Shown: positions 19,458-33,949, counted from the first letter of the stretch. The stretch is DNA of 64,000 nt from Karstenula rhodostoma CBS 690.94 (GCA_010093485.1 MU001496.1:1999721-2063720); one strand, 5' to 3'. The notes: generated by a model not told the origin, from the sequence alone. Numbers and translations are program-made.

Positions 19458-21096
19458 ATGAGTGTTTCAGAAATAGAGACAGCCGCAAAGAAGTCGGGAC
19501 TAGCGTCGCCGGCACCGCATTCTGATGTCGAGATCGGCAGCGTTGATATCGTCGAAGAAAGCCCCAAAGAGGGCGACGAGGCGCTCCGTTTCCTCAAAAG
19601 CCAGCATGATGTTGGTCGAATGACTGCAGAGGATGAGAAGAAGTTGGTGAAGAAGATAGACTGGATGATTATGCCATTAATGTGGTGCTGCTACGGCCTA
19701 CAGTATCTCGACAAGACTTTGGGTAAGATACTCAACCAAAGTAGAGAATGCCTCGCTAACAATGCTCAGTCAATTATGCAGCTGTCATGGGCCTTTACGA
19801 CGACGCCAACATTACCACGGCACAATTTTCGAACCTCGCTCTCTTCTTCTACGTGTCGTATATAGCCCTCGAATTCCCGCACGGATGGGGCATGCAACGG
19901 TTTCCGACCGCAAAGTATCTCGGTGCCGCCGTTGCGCTCTGGGGTTTGATAACTGCCCTCACGTGCGTGTGCAAGAACTACGGCGCACTTGTAGCGACCC
20001 GGATCCTGCTCGGCTGCTTTGAATCGGCGGTCGCTCCAAGCTTGATCCTGATCACGGGAATGTGGTACAAGAAGCAGGAACAACCGTTACGCACAGGGGT
20101 TTGGTACCTGGGTGTTGGGACAGGAACGATGATAGGGTCGCTGATCTCGTTTGGTTTCCAACACTACACCAGTAAGACCTTCACGAGCTGGCAAACCATG
20201 TTCTTAGTCGTCGGCCTCATTACGGTCTCAGTGGGCGTGCTTGGTATGTATTAGCATATGAACTCTATTTCCATGATATGCTGACCGGATCAGTCATGCT
20301 TTTGCTTCCAGACAACCCCATGTCGTCTCGCCTTACTCCTGCCGAGAAGGTATGGGCTGTCGAACGCCTCCGTGAGAACCAGACTGGTATCGAGAATAAG
20401 CATTTCAAATGGCACCAAGTCGTTGAATGTCTCAAAGATCCGCAAACCTGGATGCTGTCGCTGATCACCATCTCTTCCAACGTCCCTAATGGTGCTGTGT
20501 CTTCCTACCAGGCCACACTGATTAAAAGCTTCGGTTTCGACTCTAAGCACACGGCCCTACTCCAACTACCGTCTGGGGCAGTAAGCGTCATCTCCATTCT
20601 GATGGCAACATATCTTGCCGGGCGCTTCGACCAACGAGGTCTCAATGTCGTGACGCTTCTCATCCCTGGTGCCATTGGAGGCGCTCTCATGGCCTTCTTG
20701 CCCAACTCGAGCAAAGCCGGAAAGGTCATTGGCAACTACCTGACCAACTGCATAGGCGCCAGTTTGCCGTTGCTATACTCCTGGGTCGCCGCCAACATCG
20801 CCGGGCACACCAAGAAAGTGACCATGAACGCAATCCTGCTCATGTCGTTCTGTCTGGGTAATATCATCGGCCCATTGACGTTTAGGCAGAATTATGCGCC
20901 GGAATTTGTGCCTGCAAAGATCACAATTATCGTGACTTGCGTGGTTGCCGCGGGACTGGCATTGCTCCTGAGAGTGTATTATACCTGGGAAAACACGAGG
21001 AGGGAGAAGCGGGAAGGGGATGGGGAGCGGGTGAAGGACGAGGAGTTTCTAGATCTGACGGATAAGGATAACCAACACTTCAGGTACCGATTGTAG
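19458..21096 (+). CDS. MFS transporter, allantoate permease (Dal5-like) family
   Basis: Major facilitator of the anion:cation symporter group, which imports organic anions such as allantoate, ureidosuccinate, nicotinate or related acids; substrate not predictable here. Three exons, 19458-19722, 19770-20243 and 20294-21096, give about 513 aa; both introns are about 50 nt and phase 1, and the second has a CTGAC branch site. Landmarks: IDWMIMPLMWCCYGLQYLDK at the first helix, joined to LVNYAAVMGLYDD; then LALFFYVSYIALEFPHG, ATRILLGCFE and the long hydrophilic loop between helices 6 and 7 (LTPAEKVWAVERLREN). The C-terminal half ends TFRQNYAPEF and VYYTWENTRREK. Length is normal for fungal Dal5-type proteins. 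The start ATG is in a good CAACATG context. It acts in the plasma membrane. Confidence 0.92.
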
Positions 21097-21358
21097 GTAG
21101 AACGTGTCTGTTGAGTTGGAGGCATGGGCAGCTGGTAGATAGAGGTTGGCGCACGATCAAGCCCGCCCATATCGATAAGGAAGTGAGCACGGACCAACGC
21201 TAAAATAATTCTTGAACTTCATCGCATCCCTCACCACAGTTGCAGTATCCCGCTCATACCCAGAAGAACAGTTCAGCAATCGCACATACCGCTCCTCGTA
21301 CAAAGGCCTAGCACGCCTTCCGAATTCTTCCGTAAAACATACGCAGCATCTAGCAGCA

Positions 21359-22304
21359 ATGCAGCGGCGACAGGCTCGCGAACGGCGGGACTATCTCTAT
21401 CGCAGGGCCTTGACACTCAGAGATGCAGAATTGGCAGCGAAGCGCGCCGCGCTCAAGCAGTCGCTCAGTTCCGGAAAACCTCTGACGAAGGCTCTGGCCG
21501 AGGACACTGTCAGTTTGGTTCCTAATGCGCACGCAAAATCATTCAACAAGCTAATACCAATTCTAGACTCTGCGACAAGACTACAAATACGACGAATCGC
21601 GGGCCGACCGAACGGTGGAAGAAGAACTCGGCCTGGATGACGAGTACTCGCAGTTGTCGGGCGTCGTTGACCCGCGCATTCTTGTCACTACCAGCCGCGA
21701 CCCCTCGAGCCGGTTAAGCACATTCGCGAAGGAGATCAGGTTACTGTTACCAACGAGCATACGACTGAACCGTGGAAATCTGATCCTGGGAAACCTTGTG
21801 GGAAGCGCAAAATCGAGCGGACTATCAGACGTGGTGCTGGTTCATGAACACCGCGGAACTCCGACTGCCTTGACCGTCTCCCATTTACCCCACGGGCCCA
21901 CCGCTTCCTTCTCACTTCACAACGTCGTCCTCCGTTCGGACATACCCAATGCGTCGCGCGGCACCGTGTCGGAATCATATCCCCACTTGATCTTTGAGGG
22001 GTTTACTTCGAAACTCGGCGAGCGCGTTGTCACAGTCATCAAGCATCTGTTCCCGCCGCGGGATGGCGCAGTCAAGATAGGCAACAGGGTCGTCACATTT
22101 GTGAACAGGGAAGATACGATTGAGGTTAGACACCACGTATATGTCCGTACCGGGTATCAGAGCGTCGAACTTGCAGAGGTGGGACCAAGGATGAGCATGA
22201 GACTGTTCGAGATAAGAAGTGGAACGCTAGATTCCAAGGAGGGAGACGTCGAGTGGCATCTCAACCAGTACACGCGGACGGGCCGGAAGAAGGATTACCT
22301 ATGA
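21359..22304 (+). CDS. imp4: U3 snoRNP protein IMP4 (Brix domain)
   Basis: IMP4 binds U3 snoRNA with Imp3 and Mpp10 in the nucleolar SSU processome and is needed for early 18S rRNA processing. Exons 21359-21508 and 21567-22304 encode about 295 aa. The 58-nt phase-0 intron (GTCAGT...TCTAG) has a CTAAT branch site and joins AEDT to [13 protein letters not shown] start at [18 protein letters not shown], the family N-terminus; the frame stays open upstream but is not needed. The Brix domain follows: [71 protein letters not shown] and [12 protein letters not shown]. The C-terminus [17 protein letters not shown]...[11 protein letters not shown] is typical. Length matches yeast Imp4 (290 aa). Confidence 0.96.
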
Positions 22305-22675
22305 GAGGGAGGCTCTTCGACAAGGAGAACATCGGCTATGTCAGGTTGTTCGATGAAGCATCACTACAGACGATAGTAGGCTGTTGGCGAGGTGCACAGT
22401 AGATTCAGTTACCATAGTATCTGCAAACGAAGTGACGGATCAGCTTGCTGCGAAAGCGAGCTCATCCGCGCAGATAGATATATACCCCAAACATTGACTC
22501 CATCATACGCCTATGCTCATGCTTTACCGCAACTTTTCGCGTTCCCCGTGCCCGCATCCCTCCCCACAAGTGATTCAGACCTGGTTCCAGGCTACCTTTG
22601 GAGTGTTGTGTAAGCCGGACTGCATTCCCGCAGCACGTCTGTTAGTCAATTATACCGCTCATCCCCGCGCAACCT
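22305..22675. other. Convergent intergenic region
   Basis: About 370 bp between the converging 3' ends of IMP4 and the RPA43-like gene. No gene seen; it should contain both polyadenylation regions. Confidence 0.4.
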
Positions 22676-23455
22676 TCAATCCACCTCCATGCCGTCCGCC
22701 TCCGTCCTCGCGCCCCTCCCCACTGCCGCCTTCCCCGCCTTCTTCCCTGCCCTACTCCTCTCCTCCTCCACAGACAGCAAACTCCCATCAACCCTCAGCA
22801 CGCCCTTCCCCTTACCACCTCTTACGTCCCACTCCCTCACCCTAATCCTCATACTCGTCCCCTTCGTGACCTCGTTCAGCTCCCCATCCATCCACCACCC
22901 CCCCTCATCCGCGATCCTCCCATCAAACCCCTTCATCTTCTTCCCCGTCTGCACCGCATTCCAGGTCCAGTCAGCCGGCAGGCTCTCCTTCATGACGGTG
23001 ATAGCGAAAGTGTTGAGGTGCGCAAGCGTGATATGCGTGCCCGCCTGGTGGGTGAGCGTGGCGTCGAGGTAAGCATTAGGCGCGGGGCGCCAGACGAGCA
23101 GGCTGGCAGTCGCCCAGACGTAGGGTGCCATGTACTCGTCGACGCAGCGGGTCAGGACGACGCCTTCTTCGGCTTCGGCGCGGCGCTCGTCGTCGTCGGA
23201 GTCAGGCGAGCTGTGCTTGCGGGATTTGTGGGCGGATGTGGCTGTAGACTTGGGCGGTTGCGCGGACAGGGAGACGTCTTCGTAGGCTAGGATGACGCCT
23301 TTGGCGGGCGGGTGGTAGGTTAGGAGGAGCGGGGAGAAGACTTCGGCGCTGATGGCGGGGAGCGCGGCGTGCAGGCTTGTGGGCGGGAGGGGCACATATT
23401 GCGATATGCGTGTGATATTAAGGAGATTATCTTCAGGCTCTGCGATTGGCGCCAT
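22676..23455 (-). CDS. rpa43: RNA polymerase I subunit RPA43-like protein
   Basis: Single-exon gene of about 259 aa. RPA43 forms the stalk of RNA polymerase I with Rpa14 and contacts the initiation factor Rrn3. The N-terminal part has FSPLLLTYHPPAKGVILAYEDV, matching the RPA43 segment 'sPlLlrY.p...GVvLay'. After an acidic linker (SSPDSDDDERRAEAEEG) come YVWATASLLVWRPAPNAYLDATL and ITLAHLNTFAITVMKESLPA, the OB-fold core of the stalk subunit. Then WTWN, a GGWWMDGEL segment and MRIRVREWDV close the domain; the tail is Lys/Arg-rich. The frame opens 26 codons earlier, but MAPIAEPEDN is preferred for its CACAATGGC context. It lies next to IMP4, another ribosome-production gene, though on the opposite strand. 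Confidence 0.85.
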   Translation of the reverse strand: MAPIAEPEDNLLNITRISQYVPLPPTSLHAALPAISAEVFSPLLLTYHPPAKGVILAYEDVSLSAQPPKSTATSAHKSRKHSSPDSDDDERRAEAEEGVVLTRCVDEYMAPYVWATASLLVWRPAPNAYLDATLTHQAGTHITLAHLNTFAITVMKESLPADWTWNAVQTGKKMKGFDGRIADEGGWWMDGELNEVTKGTSMRIRVREWDVRGGKGKGVLRVDGSLLSVEEERSRAGKKAGKAAVGRGARTEADGMEVD

Positions 23456-23966
23456 TGTGGAAGGTGTTCGAGGCGTATCGCGGCGGTGCGGAGGTTTGCG
23501 ATCAGATGTGCTGCGAGGTGTCGCGCGCGTCAAAAAAAGTTGGAGACGTCGGAGGTAGCGATGTGGAAACGCCGACGCTAGGAATAGTGGGTCTAGTCAG
23601 CGACCGCCGCCAGGAACAACAATGAGAGGAACAGGAACACGAACAGGAACATGGAAAGCAGAGTATCTATGAGGTCGGACAGATATACTATTGGCTTTGT
23701 ACCGGACGTAGTAGCACTACCGCTGCGCTGGCAATTGCAATAATGCTATCCAGGTATGATACAGAGAAGTTTTTCCACTTCCACAAGATGCACAACCAAA
23801 GCCATTTCGTATCCTTCATTCTCCCCACCCAAGTCGTGCGTGCCACATCAGGGTATCTCCGCTCTCTAACACCACGCCAAAGGTCTGGATACCATCTGGT
23901 GGGGCGCGACATAGCAATTCACATTTTGTATAATGACATGAGCCTCAGCTGCTCACCGCTCACCGC
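23456..23966. other. Intergenic; upstream of RPA43, downstream of PRP43
   Basis: Promoter of the RPA43-like gene and 3' region of PRP43. Around 23610-23652 there is a short imperfect hexamer run based on GGAACA (GAACAGGAACACGAACAGGAAC). No gene was recognised. Confidence 0.4.
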
Positions 23967-26327
<2,361 letters not shown>

Positions 26328-26834
26328 TTTGCAAGTGTGGCGGGGGCTCGCGGCGATGATGATGTCCTTCAACTTTTCTCTTGCGCCGGCGAAAATGTAA
26401 GGCCGCCGCGTCACGTGATGTCTCTAGCCCCGGCTCAGATGCAACAAGCTGAAGGTGGGCCGAAGCTTGTTATCCGAAAGACTCGCCCGCTGGCGCGTGG
26501 GTACTTTTCCGTGGAGCGACTTGAGCTGCGAAGAGTTCATACATGACGACCTGTTACTGTGCTCTTCGCTGCTTCGCCGTGCCCGTTGTGCAAGGCTTCA
26601 GGGTTCCACGGGCTCCAGTGTTTTCCTGCAGGGACCACGCGACGCAGCACACCGACGTTGGCGCGAGGGAAGACAATTTCTTGCCAGACACCATGTAGCA
26701 ATACAAAATAGACTGATTTTGCCATTTTCGTCGCTACCTTGTTCCTTGTTCCCACCGCACCCCGACAATTTAGGCGTGATCCCACTCCACTGACGCGACG
26801 CGGCCATCCCACCGCCGCCCCGCCCCCACCATCT
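26328..26834. promoter_or_regulatory. Divergent promoter region between PRP43 and PRMT5
   Basis: About 500 bp between two divergent starts. The sequence near the PRMT5 start is C-rich (26795-26830). A TCACGTGA palindrome at 26411-26418 is an E-box/CACGTG site, known in fungi as a target of bHLH regulators such as Cbf1; its role here is inference. Minor open frames are not supported. Confidence 0.45.
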
Positions 26835-29683
26835 ATGGCCGACTCAACCTACAGCGTCGAGGAGACGCGTCCCGTCTTCTATATCGGAGAGCACGAGTCA
26901 AAGCGACCGTCGCCGGTGACAGCGGAGCTTGTGCACCATGCGCAGGATCTCGGTGTAAGTCCTCACCTATGCAGAGTGTCTGTACTCTCGCTGCGCCCGA
27001 AATTTTTGCGGGCGCTCTCGAGCCCTTTCATTTTCGCGACACAGTTCCAGAGTCGCGTACAAAGATAACCAAGCAAGTACCAAGACCGCTGACACTTACA
27101 GTATGACATGCTTACGACCCCGATCACGAACGACAACTTCCATTCGCGCGTCTTGAGCCTGTTGAGCTCGTACACTCATGCCACCGAAGGCTCGGCCCAG
27201 GCGCAGCCGCTACCATTGATACCCGCGCTCGAGAACGTCGATACTCCTCTGGTGCCAGACCACCTCATCTCTCAGCTCGTTGCATTCACAAGCTCTTGGA
27301 TAGACCTTGGCTCATCAGACCCTGTCATTGCGCACCTTTCGCGACAGGTGTTCCACTTGGAGATTGCATATGCCGCCTTCTGCGGAGTCGTCAATGTCGT
27401 CGTGCCTGGACCACGTGCTGCGAACGGAACCAATGGAATAGCCCAGTATGCGCGAGCGATCAAGGAGGCTCTCTCCACGGGAGCCTACATCCAGCTCCAC
27501 GTCCTAATGCCTGTAGACTTCTCCAAGGCCTCCGAGGAGGATGATCTGGGCGATCTGGCACGCTTTGTCCGGCCAGAGTTTGCTCAGGCGACTAGTCAGC
27601 AGGCTCCGTCTTCCTTCGCCGCCTGGGACGCATGGAATACCATTCGGACTGTTTGTAAATACAACAGCAGGCTATCAGTCGGTAAGCAATTATCAATGCT
27701 CTCCACAGGCGCTTTGGTTGTCGAACTTGGTCACAAAGTCCACGTTGTGGTGTGCCTTCCATGGTGCAGAGTGCGAGATTGGGCGGCGCGTTGGTCAGCT
27801 TTACATGGTGGCCATCGTCCGCACGAGCTTTGGGTGTATAATATGTCCCGGAGCGACACACCATCAGTGCACTGAGACCAACGTCCAGCCAGTCAATTCA
27901 AACACTACAGCCAATAACTAACCAGTCTCCAGCCCTCGATCTTCCCAGGAGACTTCCGTCGCTCTCGCTACAGTCTCGATGGTATTCCGAGCCCATCCGC
28001 CTGCTGATCCTCTCAGCGAGGGCATTCATTCCCAACGAAAAGGGCAGCTCGGTGCTACATAAGACATTGCAGCTATTCATCATGCGTTGCATGCGTCTGA
28101 AGAGCACACCATGGGTTCTTCTTGCGGACATCGGCCCGATACCAGGCGTGGAAGATCCAGATGCCCTGTTCGAGTACAATGGAGGGTACCTATCACCTGC
28201 CGCAGCAGCCGATGCTCCTAGTCCGGGCTCGTCTGTGACTGCGGCGCCAACTCCGGCAGAAGCAGCGCAGATAGCAAAGAAAGCTGGAAAGAAGAGCAGC
28301 AGTGACCCGACGCCGTATTTGAGCTACTTGCGGTATATGCAGCGTAACCAGCCTACTGCCACCCAGCTAGAGCGGTTTGGCGACAACTTCCAGGACTACC
28401 TCCAGAGCCCCCTCCAGCCTCTGGCGGACAACCTTGAATCAATCACCTATGAAGTTTTTGAAAAGGATCCCATCAAGTACGCATGGTACGAGGAAGCTAT
28501 TGCTAGGGCACTGGAGGACTGGCGTGGTCAGCAAAAATCAACTAGTTCCGAGGATGGTGCGGTTGTCATAGCTGTCGTGGGATCCGGTCGTGGTCCACTG
28601 GTTACGCGCGCCTTGAACGCAAGCCAGCGCACTGGTGTCCCGGTTCGCGTCTACGCCATCGAGAAGAACCCCAACGCTTATGTCGTGCTTCTGGGACACA
28701 ACAGGACCATCTGGGGTGGCCAAGTTACTGTGGTCAAGACCGACATGCGCGCTTGGAAAGGTCCGGTAAAGGCCGACGGCACTTCCGGTAACGTGGACAT
28801 TCTAGTGAGCGAGCTACTCGGCAGCTTTGCGGATAACGAGCTGTCACCCGAGTGCCTCGACGGTGTGCAACACGTGCTCAACCCTGACCACGGCATATCG
28901 ATTCCATCTAGCTACACAGCGCACATGACGCCCATTGCCACGCCCAAACTGTACGCCGATGTGTTATCAAGGGCCACCCACGGCGGTGATACACACGCTT
29001 TCGAGATCCCATGGGTCGTCATGTTCTCCCAATTCGATTTCCTCTCCATCCAGCCCGACCAGTCCCAAATCGCGGCCCAGCTCTCAGACGGCAGGAAGAT
29101 GAAGGACTTCGACCTGAACCCGCCGCTCGAACCCCTAATCTACACCGCGTGGGAATTCACACACCCACAGCCCCCAACGGTTCTTGCCCAGTCATCCCTA
29201 CGCCGCGGAGGCTCCGCCGTCGGTGGAGGGGGCGGCTTCCTTGGCGGCGACGGCGCGAACGAACACAATTTCCGGCACTGCAAGGTCACGTACCCGATCC
29301 AGGAGCAGGGTGTGTGCCATGGCCTTGCTGGGTATTTCGAGACGGTGCTGTACAGCGGGTCGCAAGGGTCGGTCGAGCTGAGCACGAACCCAATTACCAT
29401 GGATGCGAAGAGCAAGGATATGATATCGTGGTTCCCAATCTTCTTTCCGTTGAAGGTATGCTTACTATGAGTCGGCGGAAACGAACGAGACTAACAATGC
29501 TCACAGGCCCCAATCCATCTCCCATCAAACTCTGAGCTCGAAGTCAGCATGTGGAGACAGACGGACGATCGCAAGGTGTGGTACGAGTGGCTTGTAGAGG
29601 CTTTCACGACGGTCGGTGGACAGCGGATTCGCTTGGGAGTCTCGGACTTGCACTCGAGCAAGAGCAATGGGTGTTTGATGTAG
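26835..29683 (+). CDS. prmt5: Protein arginine N-methyltransferase 5 (Skb1/Hsl7 type)
   Basis: Type II arginine methyltransferase giving symmetric dimethylarginine on histones and Sm-type proteins, and linked in yeasts to cell-cycle control (Hsl7, Skb1). Four exons: 26835-26954, 27102-27681, 27933-29455 and 29507-29683, about 799 aa. Junctions give DLG-YDMLTTPITNDNFHSRVL, RLSV-ALDLPRRLP and FPLK-APIHLPSN. The N-terminal TIM-barrel part is exons 1-3. The methyltransferase core has VVGSGRGPLV (SAM site), AIEKNPNAYV and the double-E loop SELLGSFADNELSPECLDG. The C-terminal beta-barrel includes HNFRHCKVTYPI and CHGLAGYFETVLY. The third intron is 51 nt, but the second is 251 nt, unusually long here; its TAACTAACC branch site supports it. 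Odd points: a Gly-rich insert (GGSAVGGGGGFLGGDG) in the barrel and an Ala/Pro/Lys-rich loop near residue 300. Confidence 0.95.
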
Positions 29684-29998
29684 AGGTGGCGTCCTGATTT
29701 CGTGGGAAACCTCCGCTTGGGTTCTGTCATAGTGACGGTATTGCTTGGTTTCATGGTTGGCATTGTGGGTAGCTATGCCATCCAACCAACTCCCGTCCAG
29801 GCTCCTGCGTTTCGAGCACGCGCATATATAATCACCGGTTCCAAACTCCAAGCTAAGACGCAGGAAGTGCGCACTACCCCATTACCCCATCCATTACTGA
29901 CCTCTTCCTCACTTTGCTTAACCTCCTCTCCATCCCAGTGGCAATAATACCTCCCACTTCCTCGCCCCTTTCTCCGGTCTCTATCCTCCTATCAACAA
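29684..29998. other. Intergenic between PRMT5 and a small minus-strand gene
   Basis: About 315 bp with converging 3' ends. No gene seen; a C/T-rich run lies at about 29880-29990. Confidence 0.35.
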
Positions 29999-30196
29999 CT
30001 AGCCCCCCACTATCGCAGCGATGCTTCCCCCAGTCGCTCTCAGCGCCCCCGCCTTCTCCTTTTTCTTGTTGTCCTGTTTCATTTTGGCGTACTGCTCTGC
30101 GGCGTAGGCATCGTAGGCGGGGTCGCCGGCGCCGACTTGGTTGGCTGGCGCGGGGGCAGGCCGGTGGGCGTTGGGGTCGTAGATCGGCCAGTACAT
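29999..30196 (-). CDS. Small hypothetical protein (65 aa)
   Basis: Single small frame from ATG at 30196: MYWPIYDPNAHRPAPAPANQ, then a Tyr/Ala segment (DPAYDAYAAEQYAKMKQ), a basic run (DNKKKEKAG) and a Gly-rich hydrophobic end (GGSIAAIVGG). Composition is protein-like and free of low-complexity artefacts. The downstream side of PRMT5 leaves room for it. The frame extends five codons upstream only through a non-ATG codon, so the ATG is used. I do not recognise it; it could instead be a last exon of a longer gene. No signal peptide or membrane segment is clear. Confidence 0.5.
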   Translation of the reverse strand: MYWPIYDPNAHRPAPAPANQVGAGDPAYDAYAAEQYAKMKQDNKKKEKAGALRATGGSIAAIVGG

Positions 30197-30815
30197 TTTC
30201 GTGCTCTCCAACTAGCGCAGAGTGCTGAGAAGGGAAGATGCAAATGACATCATACCCTCCCGAAACACCATCCATGGATGCATCCGCACGTGCCACCGCA
30301 ACTCTCTCCATCCGCCGGAACATTGCAATGTGCATGCATCCGTAACCCCTACAGTGATGACAGCGAGGCTGCTGCTGCGCCACAAAGGACTCTCCGTGCA
30401 AGGGTGCAAGCAGGTATGCAATCCACAAGCGCCCTCGTGCGACCACTCAACGGCCACACATGTGGCTTGGTATCCGTTGGCATAATTTAGCCTACGTCGC
30501 CTCCGCCTTTCGCTTCTAGATTCTGTGGATTGTTTCATACGCCAGAGTCATGGCGAGAGGTATTCTTGCGATTGGTGGAGGGTTTCTAGCGGGCATTTGC
30601 AAGGCATGCTCATCGAGTGACGCGACTGCACGTGCTACCGAAACAACTTGTTTTCTGCGCACTTCAGGTGAATTTCTGGAGTTTACAAACGGAACTTAGC
30701 ATCAGGCGATTATCATTAGACAACGGTTCTCTCAGCTGGATATAACGCTGCACCGCCTGCGCCTCTCTAGCTCTTCAACCTACGCAGAAGGAGTCCGGAT
30801 CCGAACGACGTCGCG
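30197..30815. other. Intergenic; promoter region of the oxidase gene
   Basis: About 620 bp with opposing minor frames only. It should hold the promoter of the minus-strand small gene and that of the plus-strand oxidase. Nothing specific was recognised. Confidence 0.35.
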
Positions 30816-32288
30816 ATGGGCAACAAACCAAGCGCCGTCGAGAGCTGCTTGATATCTGCTGTAGGCAATGACAAGGGACTCATAGCAGCGCAATCCACAA
30901 TCGGCTATCAGTTATCACACGTCAAGCCGTACAATCTCGACATTCCAGTGAAACCAACAGCGGTCGCGTACCCAAAGACGTCAGAGCAAGTCGCCGCCAT
31001 CGTTAAATGCGCCGTCGACAATAGCTTAAAGGTCCAACCTCGTGGTGGTGGACACAGCTACGCAAACTATGGGATTGGCGGCGAAGACGGCTCGATTGTG
31101 GTGGACCTCAAGAACTTCCAGCAATTCAGCATGGACAAAATAACATGGCAAGCAACCATTGGAGGCGGTACTCTTCTTGACAATGTCACTAAGCGCCTTC
31201 ACGAAAATGGAAAACGAGCCATGGCCCACGGGACTTGCCCACAAGTCGGCATTGGAGGACACGCGACTATCGGAGGCCTGGGACCCAGTTCGCGCATGTG
31301 GGGATCAGCTCTGGATCACGTGCAGGAAGTCGAAGTAGTGCTTGCCAATTCATCAGTCGTTCGAGCGTCAAAAGACCAGAACGCCGATGTGTTCTGGGCG
31401 ATGAAAGGCGCGGGAGCAGGATTCGGCATCATCACGGAATTCAAAGTTAGAACGCAGGCCGAGCCTGATCAGACGACGCTCTACAGCTATGGCATCCAGG
31501 CCGGCAGCGCAAACGACAAGGCGACTGCGTTCAAGAAATGGCAAAAACTCATCTCGGATCCTGATCTTTCGCGCAAGTTTGCATCGCAGTTCATCATGAC
31601 TGAACTCGGGGTGGTGGTCACAGGCACGTTCTTTGGTCCCCAATCCGAGTTCGACAGCCTCAACATTTCCAGCCGACTCCCTGATGCGGATGAGAGCGTC
31701 GTTGTGCTGGACGACTGGCTTGGCGTTGTCGGGCACTGGGCCGAAGATCTAGGTAAGTGCTTTCCTCTTCCTGGTTTGCATCACACGTACTGACCACCCA
31801 TAGCGCTCGAGCTCGCCGGCGACATCCAATCCAACTTCTACGCCAAATCCCTCGCCTACACCAAAGACGACCTCATCCCGGACGCTGGCGTTGACGAGCT
31901 CTTCGAGTACATCGACTCCACCGACAAGGGCACCCTCGCGTGGTTCCTCATCTGGGACCTCGAAGGCGGCGCAATCAACGACGTCGCCCCTGATGCCACG
32001 GCCTACGGCCACCGCGACGCGCTGTTCTACCACCAGGTGTACGCCGTCAACCTCTTCGGTCGCATCGACGACACGATCCGCGACTTCGTCACAGGCTTGA
32101 ACAAGGTTGTTACGGATGCGCTGGGCCACGATCTTGGGGCTTACGCGGGGTATGTTGATCGCGCCCTGGGGGATGACGGGGCGAGCAAGTACTGGGGTGA
32201 GAACTTGGAGCGGCTGCAGCAGATTAAGGCAGTGGTGGATCCGGGGGATGTGTTCCATAATCCCCAAAGTGTGCGTCCGAAGGCTTAG
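30816..32288 (+). CDS. FAD-linked oxidase, berberine-bridge/glucooligosaccharide oxidase type
   Basis: PCMH-type flavoprotein with BBE C-terminus, about 473 aa; such enzymes oxidise carbohydrates or specialised metabolites with O2. Exons 30816-31752 and 31804-32288 are joined by a 51-nt phase-1 intron (GTAAGT...CCATAG) with a perfect TACTGAC branch site. The FAD domain has VQPRGGGHSYANYG, whose His is the usual 8-alpha-histidyl FAD attachment, and GTCPQVGIGGHATIGGLGP, whose Cys fits the second 6-S-cysteinyl bond, so bicovalent FAD is predicted. WAMKGAGAGFGIITEF closes the FAD domain. The BBE end reads KYWGENLERLQQIKAVVDP and DVFHNPQSVRP. No signal peptide is present (MGNKPSAVESCL), unlike many secreted relatives, so an intracellular enzyme is likely. 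It is the last intact gene before the A+T-rich block, 2.6 kb away. Confidence 0.93.
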
Positions 32289-33949
32289 GAGGTCGGTCGG
32301 AGTGCGGCGCTTGGGGTAAAGTGGGCAGTGAGGTGGTGGGGGGTCGGATGGGTAGTAATACTGCTGGGCGGATATACCCCTTTTTAGTTTTATCCATCGT
32401 TTGCGGAACTAATCCTACTGTTAAATGCGGCAGCCACGGTGTTGTGACAAGGATCCCTCAAAAAAGCCGGCGGACTGTTTCGCAAACTAGTGTATTTGCG
32501 AAATACACCGAGTTATCCCGGCGCAAGGAACCGGCTCTATGGATATTTACGCCGACTTGCACTACGCCGGTTCCTACTGGTACCCAATGCTTCGGGGTAC
32601 ACCTGTACTACACCGCTGAGGGACAGCTACTGCGAAAGTTTCATTTCCTTGTACTCGGTGCAGTGGACACTGCTTTCGCGGCATTGTATGTACTAGGTAT
32701 TGCGCTTCTCAACACAACCAATGGATTAGAGCAAGATGTATCTATTCCTACAAAGATATATGTAATAACAAAAGAGAAGCGTAGAAAGTTGGGTCTCGTA
32801 AGAGAGTTTTGAATGATTATTGAAGTGTAGTCCATTAGTGTGATTAGCTAACGTCTTTAAAAAGGTTGAGCATCCCGCTGCCTGTATTTCCTAGGTTCTC
32901 TGCTGCAAAGGGGGTTATCCAATCCTTTGAGAACGTTGATAGGGCCTGCGATAATTACTGCGGCTACCAAGGTATTGCTTTGCAATATTACAATCGCATA
33001 CAGGTGGCATTATCTTGCAAATCCCAGAAGACAAAACAGCGACGCCGAGCGCTGTGCTATTTAGAGAACGGGGACTTGACTGTCTCGGACATTGGATCGA
33101 GCTTAACAAGGATTGTGCCCTCCAATCTATGCTATGAGGGTTCTGAATTGGTACATCAGGAGGAATGTGGGATTCGCGTTAAATATAATAACATCTGCCA
33201 TGGTCAGATGCTTAAATAAACCATAGACGCAGCCACCCACTCTTTAAATTGTGTAGCCAGTACACTTTGTAACGATAACATCATACTCGAAGCTGCTAGA
33301 CCTGTTTTCTTAGCATCCCTAATACCCATACGCATTTGCCGCGATTTCTGTAGTACTTGTACTGTTTGTAACCTATCTCACAATATGGCTATTATGTTCT
33401 AGTCCAAAATAGCAAGAAACCCCGAGTACCTACAGTATTCACTTATAACTTTCCGTGGATCGGAAATGCCTTTAACTTTGGCCTCAGCCATGCCAAATGC
33501 ATCGGCTCGATAGCGTAGGTGTATCTATCCAAAAGAAAACTGAAGAGAGGCTCCGATGGTCAACCAGGCGAGCATTTGGACCAAATGGCGTCGTCGGCAT
33601 CACGCTGGTCGGAAACACTCTACGTTCTTACCGATCGTAACAATTTTGGCCAGATTCGAAGAGATTAAGGTCATATTACCGATCCCGGCGTGCATGAATC
33701 CTGCCCATTAGAGTATTCAGCGTAGCTAAAAAGGTAGTGAAAGTGTACAGCCAAGATGATTGCGCCATCCACCCAAAGCCAGTTAGCACCAGCTCGATTG
33801 CGCCGCACAACCGCGTCGACCACAACACCTTTACGCAGATCTCCAGCGGTGACAGCTTGAAGAATCTCTTTAGAAAATTGCATGAGTCGTTTTCTCGGTG
33901 TCTGGAAATCTGCGGATTGCCAATGAGGGGATTGAGAGTTCGGACTTCG
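32289..33949. other. Degenerate gene-free stretch leading to the RIP block
   Basis: About 1.7 kb without a supported gene. Two frames of 117-163 codons (32321-32812 and 32866-33219) match nothing known. Small inverted pairs occur near 32.5 kb (GGAACCGGC with GCCGGTTCC; GTATTTGCGAAATAC), possibly remains of a small transposon, but no element ends could be fixed. Confidence 0.4.

Noticed and set aside
32470..32640. MITE-like palindromes
   Set aside because: The inverted pairs are short and not nested in a single structure; ends and target duplication could not be set.
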